Source: Sphingopyxis terrae subsp. terrae NBRC 15098
GTDB lineage: Bacteria > Pseudomonadota > Alphaproteobacteria > Sphingomonadales > Sphingomonadaceae
Direction: 5' to 3'
NCBI RefSeq assembly: GCF_001610975.1
Contig: NZ_CP013342.1
Span: 3,605,001 to 3,669,000, forward strand
Length of the DNA stretch: 64,000 nt
Shown here one piece after another: positions 45,085-54,400 of the stretch. Each line of letters starts with the position of its first letter. Positions within the stretch are counted from its first letter, which is position 1. Under the pieces are notes generated by a model. It was not told the DNA's origin. It searched no databases and saw only the letters and a list, made by a program, of their open reading frames with translations. Position numbers and translations under genes: made by a program.

Positions 45085-45735
45085 TCAAGGCCCGGTCGGC
45101 GCATCGGGGGACAGGTCCGGCCCCATCGCCTGTCGCAATTGGGCCAGCCGCATCTCGAGGTCCGCGCGCCACGGCGCATCGGGCGGGGTGCGCGCCAGAA
45201 GCTGGCTCCATACCGCGTCCGCACCCTTCAGATCGCCGCTCTGCGCCATCGCAAGGCCTGCAAAGAAAGGCGGCGCGGGATGGTTCGGGTCGCGCTTTGC
45301 GGCCTCATCGAACGCGAGCGCGGCGGCGGGCGACATCACGCCGCCGCCATGCGCAACAAGCGCATTGCCCAAGCCGACCCAAAGATCGACATTGTCGGGA
45401 TAACGCTCCAGCCCCTTTTCAAGCGTTTGCGCAGCCAGCGCCGTCTTGCCGGTTCGCGCAAAGCCGTCCGACATCGCGATCCATTGTGCGGCCGGTCCAA
45501 AACGGTCGGCCATACCCTGCTGACGATCGGTGATCGCCTCGCCGAACCCTTCAAGCTGTTCGGGCGCCACGATCGGCTTGCCGGGCAAGGATGGGCTACC
45601 CTGCAGAGCATAACCGGCGACGCCCACCATGACCGCAGCGACAGCAAGCGGCCGAGCCGCCGCCGGCAGCTTGCCGAACAAGAAGATGGCGCCCAGCGTG
45701 ACCAAGCCGACAAGCAATATCCACATCCAGATCAT
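45085..45735 (-). CDS. ccmI: Cytochrome c biogenesis TPR protein (CcmI-like)
   Basis: A 216-residue protein with two N-terminal membrane helices (MIWMWILLVGLVTLGAIFLFG and LAVAAVMVGVAGYAL) and a periplasmic TPR domain (FARTGKTALAAQTLEKGLERYPDNVDLWVGLGNAL, AFDEAAKRDPNHPAPPFFAGLAMAQSGDLKGA). It matches the CcmI or C-terminal CcmH module that presents apocytochrome c to the haem-attachment complex. The start overlaps the ccmH stop as ATGA. The two-helix N-terminus fits CcmI; the TPR part is on the short side. Confidence 0.8.
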   Translation of the reverse strand: MIWMWILLVGLVTLGAIFLFGKLPAAARPLAVAAVMVGVAGYALQGSPSLPGKPIVAPEQLEGFGEAITDRQQGMADRFGPAAQWIAMSDGFARTGKTALAAQTLEKGLERYPDNVDLWVGLGNALVAHGGGVMSPAAALAFDEAAKRDPNHPAPPFFAGLAMAQSGDLKGADAVWSQLLARTPPDAPWRADLEMRLAQLRQAMGPDLSPDAPTGP

Positions 45736-46163
45736 GGAGCGTTCTCCGCATCGCCTGCGTCGCGGCGGAAACGCCCGAAGGCCAGCCATCCTCCGAGCAA
45801 CAGGAAAGCGAGCGGGCCGAGCCACAACAGGGCGGTGGCCGCATCGAACGGCGGATCGTAACTGACCCAATTGCCATAGCGCGCCACCAGCCATTGGCGG
45901 ATCGCATCGGGGCTTTCTCCCGCGGCAATCTTGGTGCGCACCTCATGCCGCATGTCGCCGGCGAGCGGCGCATCGCTGTCGGCGATCGACTGCCCCTGGC
46001 AGACGAGGCAGCGCAACGTTTCCATAAGTGCCTTGGCTTTTTCTTCCTGCGCGGGATCGGGAAGCTGCTGATAGGCATAGGGCGCCGGCGGCAGGCGATC
46101 CTGCGCGGCCGCAGGCGCAGCGGCCAGAACAAGCGAGGCGAGCAGGATGGTCCAGCCCCTCAC
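45732..46163 (-). CDS. ccmH: Cytochrome c maturation protein CcmH
   Basis: A 143-residue periplasmic thioredoxin-like reductant with a signal peptide (ILLASLVLAAAPAAAQ), the redox pair LRCLVCQGQS (Cys52, Cys55), and a C-terminal membrane helix (ALLWLGPLAFLLLGGWLAFG). It reduces the CXXCH cysteines of apocytochrome c before haem attachment. Starts and stops overlap ccmG and ccmI. Confidence 0.93.
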   Translation of the reverse strand: MRGWTILLASLVLAAAPAAAQDRLPPAPYAYQQLPDPAQEEKAKALMETLRCLVCQGQSIADSDAPLAGDMRHEVRTKIAAGESPDAIRQWLVARYGNWVSYDPPFDAATALLWLGPLAFLLLGGWLAFGRFRRDAGDAENAP

Positions 46164-46690
46164 TTCATCTTCTCCAGCTTGGCGACGATTTGCGGCACCT
46201 GTTCCTGAAGGATTACGCCCTGTATCTGTTCACGGATGATCCCCTTGCCGTCGATCAGGAAGGTTTCGGGGACGCCCGACGAGCCGAGCGCGATCTGGAC
46301 GCTGCTTTGCACATCCGACCCGATGCGGTCGAAGGGATTGCCGTTTTCCCGCAGGAATTGCGCCACATCGTCGGGCCGGTCGCGGATCGCGATGCCGTCG
46401 ATCGGAACGCCCGCGGCCTTCAGCGCCTCAAGCTGCGGCGCCTCGGCACGGCACGGGATGCACCAGCTGGCAAAGACGTTGACGAGGCGCGGCCGCCCGT
46501 CGGCGAGGTCGCTGCTTTTCAGGCCCTCGACGCCGGCGGTTGCGGGCGGCAGGTCGAACAACGGCATCGGCTTGTTGATCCACTGCGACTGGATCAGCGT
46601 TTCGGGCGGAGTCGTCAGGCGATAGATGAAGGCCCCAAACAGCAGCGCGGTAATCGCCAAAGGTACGAACAGGATCCAGCGGGTCTTCAT
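46160..46690 (-). CDS. ccmG: Thiol:disulfide interchange protein CcmG/DsbE
   Basis: A 176-residue membrane-anchored periplasmic thioredoxin. An N-terminal anchor (WILFVPLAITALLFGAFIYRL) is followed by LVNVFASWCIPCRAEAPQLEAL, with the redox pair Cys77/Cys80, and GVPETFLIDGKGIIREQ with the cis-proline. It keeps CcmH or apocytochrome reduced. It overlaps the ccmF stop and ccmH start by four bases each. Confidence 0.93.
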   Translation of the reverse strand: MKTRWILFVPLAITALLFGAFIYRLTTPPETLIQSQWINKPMPLFDLPPATAGVEGLKSSDLADGRPRLVNVFASWCIPCRAEAPQLEALKAAGVPIDGIAIRDRPDDVAQFLRENGNPFDRIGSDVQSSVQIALGSSGVPETFLIDGKGIIREQIQGVILQEQVPQIVAKLEKMK

Positions 46691-48654
46691 GCGTAGCGTC
46701 CCTCGGCCTTGCGCGCGCGGTGACTGTGCCACAGGGCCAGCAATTGCGCACGGCCGAGCAGCGACAGCGCCGCGCCGATCGCGATCAATGCCCCACCCAG
46801 CCAGATCCACCAGACGAGCGGCTTCCACCACAGGCGAAGCTGGTAGCGGTCGGCGCGGCCATCGGCGCCCGTGACCGGCTGGCCGAGCACGGCATAAAGC
46901 TGTCCGCCCGGCCGCGTCAGCAATGCGGCCTCATTGGTTTCGGTTGGCGCGCCGCCCATCAGGCCCGGAAAAGTTCGCGCCTCGGGCCGCAGGGTGAAGC
47001 TGTGTCCGGAGGGCGTTGTCGCGATCAGCGTTCCTTCGACCGCGGTGTAATTGGGGCCAGCGATCGGGCGGACGCCGACGAACTTCACCGTGAAATCATC
47101 GACGGTGACCGTCTCGCCCGGCGCCGCAGCCACCAGCCGTTCCTTGATGAAAGCGCTTTCGGCGGCCATCCCGGCAAGCGCGACCGCGACGCCGAAGTGC
47201 GCGATCACCATGCCCCATGTCGGCAGCGGCGTCCGGCGCAGATTGCGGCCCCACAGTGGCGCCAGGCTGGCAACCGCGACAATCCCGGCGACCGTCATGC
47301 CAAGCAGCGGCAGCACGCCGACCTTGCCGCCGAACAGGATCAGGCCGAACAGCACCGCCGACCCGGCAAGAATCGCGGCAGGAAGTCGCGACCACAGCTT
47401 GCGCCCGTCGTCCTTGCGCCAGGCGAGTAGCGGACCGGCCACCATGACCAGACACAGGATCAGCGCAAGCGGGCCCGCAACCTTGTTATAATAGGGCGGT
47501 CCGACCGAAATCTTTTCGCCCATGGCCTCAGCCACGATCGGATAGAGCGTACCGAGCAGCACGAGCGCAAGGATCGTCGTGAGCAGCAGATTGTTGATGA
47601 CGAGCGACCCCTCGCGACTGAGCAGCGCGAATTTCTTGCCTTCGGCGACGCTGCTGGCGCGCAACGCGAACAGCGTCAATGCGCCGCCGATGTAGATCGC
47701 CATCAGCGCGAGCAGGAAGGTTCCGCGTTCGGGGTCGACGGCAAAGCTGTGCACGCTGGTCAGCAGGCCCGACCGCACGATGAACGTGCCGACCATTGAC
47801 ATCGAGAAAGCGACAACCGCCAGCATCACCGTCCATGCGCGCAACGCGTTGCGCGTCGCGGTCACGCTCACCGAGTGGAGCAGCGCCGCGCCTGCAAGCC
47901 ACGGGATGAGCGACACATTTTCAACCGGGTCCCAGAACCACCAGCCGCCCCAGCCCAGCTCGTAATAGGCCCAATAGCTGCCGGCGGTAATTCCCAGAGT
48001 CAGGAAAATCCAGCTTCCCAAGACCCACGGCCGCATGGCGCGCGCGAAGGCCGGGCCGATCTCGCGCGTGATCAGCGCGCCGACCGCAAAGCTGAAGGCG
48101 ACCGACAAACCGACGTAGCCGACGTAAAGCGTCGGCGGGTGAAAGGCGAGCCCGGGATCCTGCAACAGCGGGTTCAGCCCCTGCCCGTCGGGCGGCGCGA
48201 TCGGCAGCCGCTTGAAGGGGTTCGATGAAAAGAGCAGAAACGCAAAAAAGCCGAGGCTCAGCGCTGCCTGCGCGGCAAGCGTTGCGACCAGCGTATCCTC
48301 GCGCAGCCGCTTTTCGAAGATCGCAACGAGCGCGCCCGACAGGCCGAGGATCGTGAGCCACAGGAGCATCGACCCTTCATGATTGCCCCAGGCGCCCGCG
48401 ACCTTGAACAGCATCGGCTTCAAACTGTGGCTGTTGCGCGCCACCAGTTCGACCGACATGTCGGACCGCACGAAAAGCGCGATCAGCATCGCGAAAGCCG
48501 CCGCGGTCAAAACGCCCTGCGCGACGCTCGCCGGCCGGACGAGGGCCGCAAGATCGCCTTTGCCGCTCCGCAGATAGAGGCTGCCCGCGACGAGCGACAG
48601 GCAGGCGAGCGCCGCAGCCATCCACAACAGCGCGAGACCCAGTTCGGCGATCAT
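46687..48654 (-). CDS. ccmF: Haem lyase CcmF
   Basis: A 655-residue membrane protein with about 15 helices, the central haem lyase that attaches haem to apocytochrome c. The tryptophan-rich WWD domain is visible in YYELGWGGWWFWDPVENVSLIPWLAG, with further landmarks LWGSHEGSML-like WGNHEGSMLLW and GTFIVRSGLLTSVHSFA. It is coupled to ccmE and ccmG by four-base overlaps. Confidence 0.95.
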   Translation of the reverse strand: MIAELGLALLWMAAALACLSLVAGSLYLRSGKGDLAALVRPASVAQGVLTAAAFAMLIALFVRSDMSVELVARNSHSLKPMLFKVAGAWGNHEGSMLLWLTILGLSGALVAIFEKRLREDTLVATLAAQAALSLGFFAFLLFSSNPFKRLPIAPPDGQGLNPLLQDPGLAFHPPTLYVGYVGLSVAFSFAVGALITREIGPAFARAMRPWVLGSWIFLTLGITAGSYWAYYELGWGGWWFWDPVENVSLIPWLAGAALLHSVSVTATRNALRAWTVMLAVVAFSMSMVGTFIVRSGLLTSVHSFAVDPERGTFLLALMAIYIGGALTLFALRASSVAEGKKFALLSREGSLVINNLLLTTILALVLLGTLYPIVAEAMGEKISVGPPYYNKVAGPLALILCLVMVAGPLLAWRKDDGRKLWSRLPAAILAGSAVLFGLILFGGKVGVLPLLGMTVAGIVAVASLAPLWGRNLRRTPLPTWGMVIAHFGVAVALAGMAAESAFIKERLVAAAPGETVTVDDFTVKFVGVRPIAGPNYTAVEGTLIATTPSGHSFTLRPEARTFPGLMGGAPTETNEAALLTRPGGQLYAVLGQPVTGADGRADRYQLRLWWKPLVWWIWLGGALIAIGAALSLLGRAQLLALWHSHRARKAEGRYA

Positions 48655-49088
48655 GCTTTCGGCGCTGCTTTCATAGCCTTGGGCATATCGCCCATTTGCG
48701 GCGGCATATAGCGTTCGTCATGCTTGGCCAGGATACGGTCGGCCACAAAGGTGCCATCGGCCCGCATCCGGCCGTCGGCGACCATTCCGGCATTTTCGGC
48801 AAACAGATCGGGCACGATGCCCTTATATTCGACGGGGATCGATGCCTTTCCGTCGGTGGCGACGAAGCGGATCGTCACGCCGTCGGGCTGATGCCTGATG
48901 CTGCCGGCCGCCACCATTCCGCCCAGCCGCATTGCTTCGCCCACTTCGGCTTTGCCCGCTTGAATTTCGGCAGGCGTGCGGAAATAGGCCGCCTCGTCGC
49001 GCAGCGCGCTCGCCGCGAGAACCCCCGCGCCGCCGACGCCGCACAGCGCCACCGCCGCCAGGATCAGTCGTTGATGTTTCGCCTTCAT
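48651..49088 (-). CDS. ccmE: Haem chaperone CcmE
   Basis: A 145-residue periplasmic chaperone with one N-terminal anchor (LILAAVALCGVGGAGVLAASAL), an OB-fold beta-barrel (GMVAAGSIRHQPDGVTIRFVATD, IPVEYKGIVPDLFAEN) and the haem-binding HDERY with His123. It carries haem from CcmC to CcmF. It overlaps the ccmD stop and ccmF start. Confidence 0.95.
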   Translation of the reverse strand: MKAKHQRLILAAVALCGVGGAGVLAASALRDEAAYFRTPAEIQAGKAEVGEAMRLGGMVAAGSIRHQPDGVTIRFVATDGKASIPVEYKGIVPDLFAENAGMVADGRMRADGTFVADRILAKHDERYMPPQMGDMPKAMKAAPKA

Positions 49089-49240
49089 GTCCGGTCCCTG
49101 CGCAGCGCAGCGCTGCGCTTTTCAGCCTTCGTCATCGTCCGCCAGCTATGCCAGACCACCGCTCCGGTCAGGAGCGCGGTCAGCATATAGGCAGCCGCGA
49201 CATAGGCCCATTGGCCGTCTCCGGTTATGACGCCGGTCAA
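49085..49240 (-). CDS. ccmD: Haem exporter accessory protein CcmD
   Basis: A 51-residue membrane protein. It has one helix (AYVAAAYMLTALLTGAVVWHSW) and a basic tail (KAEKRSAALRRDRT), the standard CcmD pattern that holds holo-CcmE at CcmABC. The start is a TTG that overlaps the ccmC stop as TTGA; no ATG fits. The stop overlaps the ccmE ATG. Confidence 0.85.
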   Translation of the reverse strand: MTGVITGDGQWAYVAAAYMLTALLTGAVVWHSWRTMTKAEKRSAALRRDRT

Positions 49241-49977
49241 AATTCGGTCCCCTCATCGTCCGCCAACCGGCGCAGGCGCGCCGCGACGCGATTGTCGGCA
49301 ATGATCCGCCGCATGCGCATCAATACGATCGCCCCGAATAGCAGCGAAAATCCGGCCAAGGTCAAGCCCAGCGGCCACAACAGGCTGCCGTCGATGCTCG
49401 ATCCGCGCATGGTGATGCTCGGCCCTTGATGCAGGCTGTTCCACCACACGACGCTGCGATTGATGATCGGGATGTTGATCGCGCCGACCAGCGCATAAAT
49501 CGCCGCACCGCGCGAAAGCGTTCCGCCCTGCCGCTCGCTTTCGTCGCCCGTCGTCAACGCGACGAAACCGGCATAGAGAAAGAGCAGCACGAGCATCGAC
49601 GTCATGCGGCCGTCCCATTCCCACCAGGTCCCCCAGGTCGGCTTTCCCCAGATCGATCCGGTCGCGAGACACAGTGCGGTGAACAGCATGCCAGGAACCG
49701 CGATCGCGCGCGCCGCAATCCCTGCCAGCGGGTGCCGCCACACGAGCTGCACCAATCCTGCAAGAGCGAGCGACGTCCAGCCCCCCATGCCGAGCCAGGC
49801 GGCGGGAACATGAACATAGAGAATGCGCGCCGTCTCGCCCTGCTTCGCTTCGCCCGGCACCATCGTCAGTCCGGCCCATGCCCCGGCGAACAAGAACGCC
49901 AGTCCCAGCCACAGCAGCCACGGCGTCAGCGGACGCGCAATGGCCAGAAAACGGGTCGGATTCGCATAGGCGTGCAT
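49237..49977 (-). CDS. ccmC: Haem transporter CcmC
   Basis: A 246-residue protein with six membrane helices. The haem-handling tryptophan motif WGTWWEWD is at about 115-122, with YVHVPAAWLGMGGW before it and NRSVVWWNSLHQGPSI after. It loads haem onto CcmE. I chose the ATG giving MHAYANPTRF; an upstream start would add nine residues. It is the first gene of this ccm run; ccmA and ccmB are not in the window and must lie elsewhere. Confidence 0.93.
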   Translation of the reverse strand: MHAYANPTRFLAIARPLTPWLLWLGLAFLFAGAWAGLTMVPGEAKQGETARILYVHVPAAWLGMGGWTSLALAGLVQLVWRHPLAGIAARAIAVPGMLFTALCLATGSIWGKPTWGTWWEWDGRMTSMLVLLFLYAGFVALTTGDESERQGGTLSRGAAIYALVGAINIPIINRSVVWWNSLHQGPSITMRGSSIDGSLLWPLGLTLAGFSLLFGAIVLMRMRRIIADNRVAARLRRLADDEGTEF

Positions 49978-50101
49978 CGCGCGCCGAGCCTTAGGCGAGC
50001 GCACGGCCGCGGTCTAGACAATTGACGCCATCGGCGTCGCGCACGAATGATATCGATAGCAATGGTGGGAAGACATAAAATTACTTAGCATGCGGCGATT
50101 G

Positions 50102-50119
50102 TGTGGCTCAATTGCCACA
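50102..50119. promoter_or_regulatory. Palindrome TGTGGC-TCAATT-GCCACA upstream of the second TonB receptor
   Basis: A perfect inverted repeat with six-base arms and six-base spacer lies in the divergent gap between ccmC and the receptor gene. Symmetry and position fit a transcription-factor site. The factor cannot be identified from the sequence. Confidence 0.4.
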
Positions 50120-50238
50120 TATGTCACCAAAACGAAATAATAGCGCCCCGCTCGGCCGCGTGAGGGGTGGAAGCGTCGGCATTTCTCATCAAACCTGTGC
50201 AGGTCGTTTCTAGGGGCAATCAACAGGGAAAGATGACC

Positions 50239-52791
50239 ATGAAAAACACGACCCAATTATCGAGTCTCGCGCTCGCCACCGCTCTTGTCGCAAGCGGTTG
50301 GACTGCACCGGCTTTCGCCCAGGAAGGCGCCAACGACGCGGATGCGAACGAAACGATCATCGTAACCGGCACCCGCCGGACCGACCGGACGATCGCCGAC
50401 AGCACCGTGCCGATCGACGTGATCTCGAGTGAATCGCTGCAGAATAGCGGGACGACCGAAACGAACCGGCTGCTCAACCAGCTCGTTCCTTCGTTCAATT
50501 TCCCTCAGCCGTCGCTGACCGACGGCACGGACTCGCTGCGTCCGGCCACGCTGCGCGGCCTCGCGCCCGATCAGGTGCTCGTGCTCGTGAACGGCAAGCG
50601 CCGCCATCTTTCGTCGCTGCTCAACCTGAATGGCTCGATCGGACGCGGCTCGGCGGGCGTCGACATGAACACGATTCCGCCGCTGGCAATCGAGCGTATC
50701 GAGGTGCTGCGCGACGGCGCGTCCTCGCAATATGGCTCGGACGCGATTGCGGGCGTTATCAACATCCAGCTCAAGAAAAGCGTCGGGGGCCGTGCGCAGA
50801 TCAGCTTCGGCAAATATATCACGACGATGGAGGATGTCGCGCAGGTCGCCAGCGTCGCACCGACGACGGGCGCGTCCGACGATCCGGCAATCACCTACAC
50901 GGGCGAGGATCGCAAGCGCCGCGACGGCGACACCTGGACCATCGGGACCAATATAGGCCTGCCGATCGGCGATGCGGGCTATTTCAACTTCACGGCCGAA
51001 TATAAGGACCGTTCGCCGACCAACCGCTCGGGCCCCGATTTGCGGCGCAACTATGCCGCTGCAGGGGATCCGCGCGAGGTGACCTTCAACCGCTACGAAC
51101 ACCGCTTCGGCGATGGCGAATCGAAGGACATGAACTTCTTCTTCAACGCCGGGATGGATGTTGGCGAAAGCTTTGAGCTCTACAGCTTCGGTAGTTACGG
51201 CATCCGTGACGCCAATGGCGCGGGCTTCTATCGCCGCTCGCTCGACTCGCGCAACGCCGACTGGGACAATGGCGGCCAGCCAATCTATCCCGACGGCTTC
51301 CTGCCGCTGATTACCAGCACCATTCAGGATATCGCCATCGCCGGCGGGCTGCGCGGCGAAACCGCAGGCTGGAATCTGGACCTGTCGGTCAACTATGGAT
51401 CGAACCGGCTCGACTATGGCGTCGAGAACAGCGTCAACACCTCGCTCGGCAGCCTGAACAGCCCGCGCAAGTTCGACGCAGGCGGTCTCCGCTCGGGGCA
51501 AACCTCGGTCAACCTCGACGCAAGCCGTGACCTGAACCTCGGTATCGGCAGCACCACGCTGGCGCTCGGCGCGGAATGGCGGAACGAGAATTACCGCATC
51601 GTTCCGGGGCAGCTCGAAAGCTATATCGCCGGCCCTTACACCTTCTCCAACGGCGCGGCGCCGGGTTCGCAGGTGTTCCCCGGCTTTTCGCCGACCACCG
51701 CGATCGACAAGTCCCGCGACAGCTTTGCCGGCTATCTCGAACTCGATGCCGATATCAGCGATATGTTCAACGTCCAGGCCGCCGGCCGCTACGAACATTT
51801 CTCGGACTTCGGCGACACGGTGAACGGGAAGCTTGCGGCGCGGTTCGAGCCCATCGACGGTCTCGCTTTCCGCGGGTCGGTTTCGACCGGTTTCCGCGCA
51901 CCGGGGATGGCCCAGCAGTTCTTCTCGACCACCTCGACGAACAATGTGAACGGGACGCTGATCGAGATCGGCACCTTCCCGGTTGCATCGCCGATTGCCG
52001 TCGCACTCGGGGCGCAGCCGCTGAAGCCGGAAAAATCGGTCAACTTCGGCGGCGGCTTCGCCTTCAACATGGTTCGCGGACTCAGCCTGACAGTCGATTA
52101 TTACCGCATCAAGATCAACGATCGCATCACGCTCACCGAAAACCTGCAGGGCGCAGACGTCGTCGCGATCCTTCAGGCAGCCAATGTGCAGGGCACATCG
52201 GCACGCTTCTTCATCAACGGAATCGACACCCGCACGCAGGGTGTCGATATCGTCGGAAGCTATCGCCTGCCCGATTTCGGGATCGGCAAGGTTACGCTCA
52301 CTGCCGGCTATAATCTCAACGATACCAAGATCACCGATCGCCGAACGTTCAGCGGCTTTACGGCGCAGCGGCTGTTCGCTCGCCCCGAAAGCTTCCGCCT
52401 GACCGACGGCCAGCCCTCGAACAAGCTGAACGTCGGGGTCGATTGGGAGGCGGGTCCCGCCGGCATGACGCTCCGTGCCAATCGCTATGGCAAGGTCTTT
52501 CTGCCCGGCCCCAGCCTCGACATCACCATCCCGAAGGGTGCCGCTCCTGGCGATATCACCCTGACCCCGAAATGGGTTGTCGATCTGGAGTTCCGCTTCC
52601 GCCCGATCCAGCCGGTGCAGATCGCCGTCGGTGCCAATAATCTGCTCGACGAATATCCGGACCGCCTGCCGTTCGGGGTTGTCGATGGCTATAACTATGG
52701 CCTGAACAACAGCTTCCTGCCCTATTCGTCGCAGTCGCCGTTCGGCTTCAGCGGTCGCTTCGTCTATGGGCGTGTGTCGGTCGACTTCTAA
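50239..52791 (+). CDS. TonB-dependent receptor (large, iron/siderophore-like class)
   Basis: An 850-residue outer-membrane receptor. It has a signal peptide (LALATALVASGWTAPAFAQ), a TonB-box-like NETIIVTGTRR, and a plug with LRPATLRGLAPDQVLVLVNGKRRHLSSLL and IERIEVLRDGASSQYGSDAIAGVINI. The barrel ends in FSGRFVYGRVSVDF. The plug signature VNGKRRHxS with YGSDAIAGVIN is common in sphingomonad receptors of unknown substrate. The start at 50239 has AGGGAA eight bases upstream. A hairpin follows the stop. Confidence 0.9.
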   Translation: MKNTTQLSSLALATALVASGWTAPAFAQEGANDADANETIIVTGTRRTDRTIADSTVPIDVISSESLQNSGTTETNRLLNQLVPSFNFPQPSLTDGTDSLRPATLRGLAPDQVLVLVNGKRRHLSSLLNLNGSIGRGSAGVDMNTIPPLAIERIEVLRDGASSQYGSDAIAGVINIQLKKSVGGRAQISFGKYITTMEDVAQVASVAPTTGASDDPAITYTGEDRKRRDGDTWTIGTNIGLPIGDAGYFNFTAEYKDRSPTNRSGPDLRRNYAAAGDPREVTFNRYEHRFGDGESKDMNFFFNAGMDVGESFELYSFGSYGIRDANGAGFYRRSLDSRNADWDNGGQPIYPDGFLPLITSTIQDIAIAGGLRGETAGWNLDLSVNYGSNRLDYGVENSVNTSLGSLNSPRKFDAGGLRSGQTSVNLDASRDLNLGIGSTTLALGAEWRNENYRIVPGQLESYIAGPYTFSNGAAPGSQVFPGFSPTTAIDKSRDSFAGYLELDADISDMFNVQAAGRYEHFSDFGDTVNGKLAARFEPIDGLAFRGSVSTGFRAPGMAQQFFSTTSTNNVNGTLIEIGTFPVASPIAVALGAQPLKPEKSVNFGGGFAFNMVRGLSLTVDYYRIKINDRITLTENLQGADVVAILQAANVQGTSARFFINGIDTRTQGVDIVGSYRLPDFGIGKVTLTAGYNLNDTKITDRRTFSGFTAQRLFARPESFRLTDGQPSNKLNVGVDWEAGPAGMTLRANRYGKVFLPGPSLDITIPKGAAPGDITLTPKWVVDLEFRFRPIQPVQIAVGANNLLDEYPDRLPFGVVDGYNYGLNNSFLPYSSQSPFGFSGRFVYGRVSVDF

Positions 52792-52813
52792 GCTCGGACG
52801 ACATTGCTGAAAG

Positions 52814-52848
52814 GGACAAGGCCGGGGGCTATGCCTCCGGCCTTGTCC
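52814..52848. terminator. Strong hairpin between the TonB receptor and the DUF454 gene
   Basis: GGACAAGGCCGG at 52814-52825 pairs perfectly with CCGGCCTTGTCC at 52837-52848. It sits at the convergent ends of two genes and overlaps the last codons of the minus-strand gene. There is no T-run, so it is best seen as a bidirectional terminator-like or RNA-stabilising hairpin. Confidence 0.45.
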
Positions 52849-53182
52849 ATATCCAGCTTCCCGTTACGACGGCCGCGATGATCGGCGCCATCATCCACGG
52901 CCAGGGCGCAAAGAGCAGCGCCAGCGCAATGCTGAAAACAAAGGCGGCACTTGCGGCAAGCTTGCCGCGACGGCTGATCGCTCCCTTCTCGCGCCATGCA
53001 ACAATATGGTGTCCGAAGGTCGGATGCGTGAGCAGCCAGGCCTCGAGCCGCGGTGACGAGCGCGCGAAACAGAAGGCGGCAAGGATCACGAAAGGCACGG
53101 TCGGCAGCAGCGGCAGAAACGCGCCGAGCGCGCCGAGCCCCAATGAGGCCCATCCCGAAACCAGATAGAAATGCCGCTTCAT
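52829..53182 (-). CDS. YbaN/DUF454 family inner-membrane protein
   Basis: A 117-residue protein with three hydrophobic segments and the DUF454 pattern LGALGAFLPLLPTVPFVILAAFCFARSSPRLEAWLLTHPTFG, then GAISRRGKLAASAAFVFSIAL. The family (E. coli YbaN) has no established function. It is convergent with the TonB receptor. Confidence 0.87.
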   Translation of the reverse strand: MKRHFYLVSGWASLGLGALGAFLPLLPTVPFVILAAFCFARSSPRLEAWLLTHPTFGHHIVAWREKGAISRRGKLAASAAFVFSIALALLFAPWPWMMAPIIAAVVTGSWIWTRPEA

Positions 53183-53240
53183 GGGAGCGGCTTAGCGCGT
53201 TTTCGCGCGCACGCCATCCCATGTTGCAACCAGCCGCTGG

Positions 53241-54290
53241 TCAGCGCCGCCCGATCAGCTTTTGCGCCATATGGTCCGCCACCGTCGATGCCGGCGTGCC
53301 GCTTGCCTTGCTCTCGGCCCAGATCTCGGCGAGGCGACCCGGGATCAGGTGGATGCGGCTTTCGACCTCCTCCTGACTGCCCTGCCCCAGATATTCGAGC
53401 GCCACGTTGATGATGCCGCCGGCGTTGATCACATAATCGGGCGCGTAGACGATGCCGCGATCGTGGATGCGCTGGCCGTCGGCGGCAGTTGCGAGCTGGT
53501 TGTTCGCGCCGCCCGCGACGATCGGCACGCGCAACTTTTCGATGCTGCGTTCGGTGAGGATCGCCCCCAGCGCATTGGGACTGAGCACATCGGCTTCGAT
53601 TTCCATGATCGCCGCCGAGTCGGCGAGATCGGCACCCAATTCCTCTGCCAGTGCTTTTGCGCGCGCCAGATTGACGTCGGCAAGGGTCAGCTTCGCGCCT
53701 TCGGCCGCGAGCCGCCGCGCAACGCCGCCGCCGACGCTGCCGACGCCCTGGATCGCGATCCGCACGCCCGCGGCGCTGTCGGTACCCAGCCCTTCGCGGA
53801 TCGCCGCCTTGATACCCAGATAAACGCCAAGCGCGGTATAGGGACCGGGGTCGCCCCCGGCCTCGCCGCTCGCGACCGGAAGGCCGCTGACATGTTTGGT
53901 CTTCTTCGCGATCTGGACCATGTCGGCGTCGGTGATGCCGACATCTTCCGCGGTCACATAGGCGCCGCCCAGCGATTCGACCGCCCGACCGAAGGCCGCA
54001 AGCAGTTCGGGGGTCTTGGTGCCGGCTTCGTCGGCCAGGATTACGCCCTTGCCGCCGCCCATCGGCAGCCCCGCCATCGCATTCTTATAGCTCATGCCGC
54101 GCGACAGGCGTAGCGCATCGACGATCGCGGCCGACCGCTGCGGATAATGCCAGAAGCGCACTCCGCCCGCACCGGGGCCGAGGTGGGTCGAATGCACGGC
54201 GATGACCGCCGTCAGTCCGCTGTCGCGATCGCGGAACATGTGAACATGTTCATGATCGTCGAAATCGGCGAAATCCCAGACTGCGGACAT
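53241..54290 (-). CDS. Leu/Glu/Phe/Val-type amino-acid dehydrogenase
   Basis: A 349-residue NAD-dependent dehydrogenase that oxidatively deaminates an amino acid. The N-terminal catalytic part has THLGPGAGGVRFW, and both catalytic lysines, Lys69 in GMSYKNAMAGLP and Lys81 in PMGGGKGVI. The Rossmann domain has IAIQGVGSVGGGVARRLAAEGAKLTLADVN. Its size and GPGAGGVRFWHY match leucine dehydrogenase more than hexameric glutamate dehydrogenase, but substrate choice is not certain. It stands alone near the tRNA. Confidence 0.87.
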   Translation of the reverse strand: MSAVWDFADFDDHEHVHMFRDRDSGLTAVIAVHSTHLGPGAGGVRFWHYPQRSAAIVDALRLSRGMSYKNAMAGLPMGGGKGVILADEAGTKTPELLAAFGRAVESLGGAYVTAEDVGITDADMVQIAKKTKHVSGLPVASGEAGGDPGPYTALGVYLGIKAAIREGLGTDSAAGVRIAIQGVGSVGGGVARRLAAEGAKLTLADVNLARAKALAEELGADLADSAAIMEIEADVLSPNALGAILTERSIEKLRVPIVAGGANNQLATAADGQRIHDRGIVYAPDYVINAGGIINVALEYLGQGSQEEVESRIHLIPGRLAEIWAESKASGTPASTVADHMAQKLIGRR

Positions 54291-54400
54291 GGCGTCACCC
54301 TCGCGTTAAAAAATTACGTAGGGGCGTAATAATGAAATAGCCGGCGCGAGTCACCCCCAAAGGGATCGCCACGGTTCCGATCAACGAAAAGCTTTGAAAA

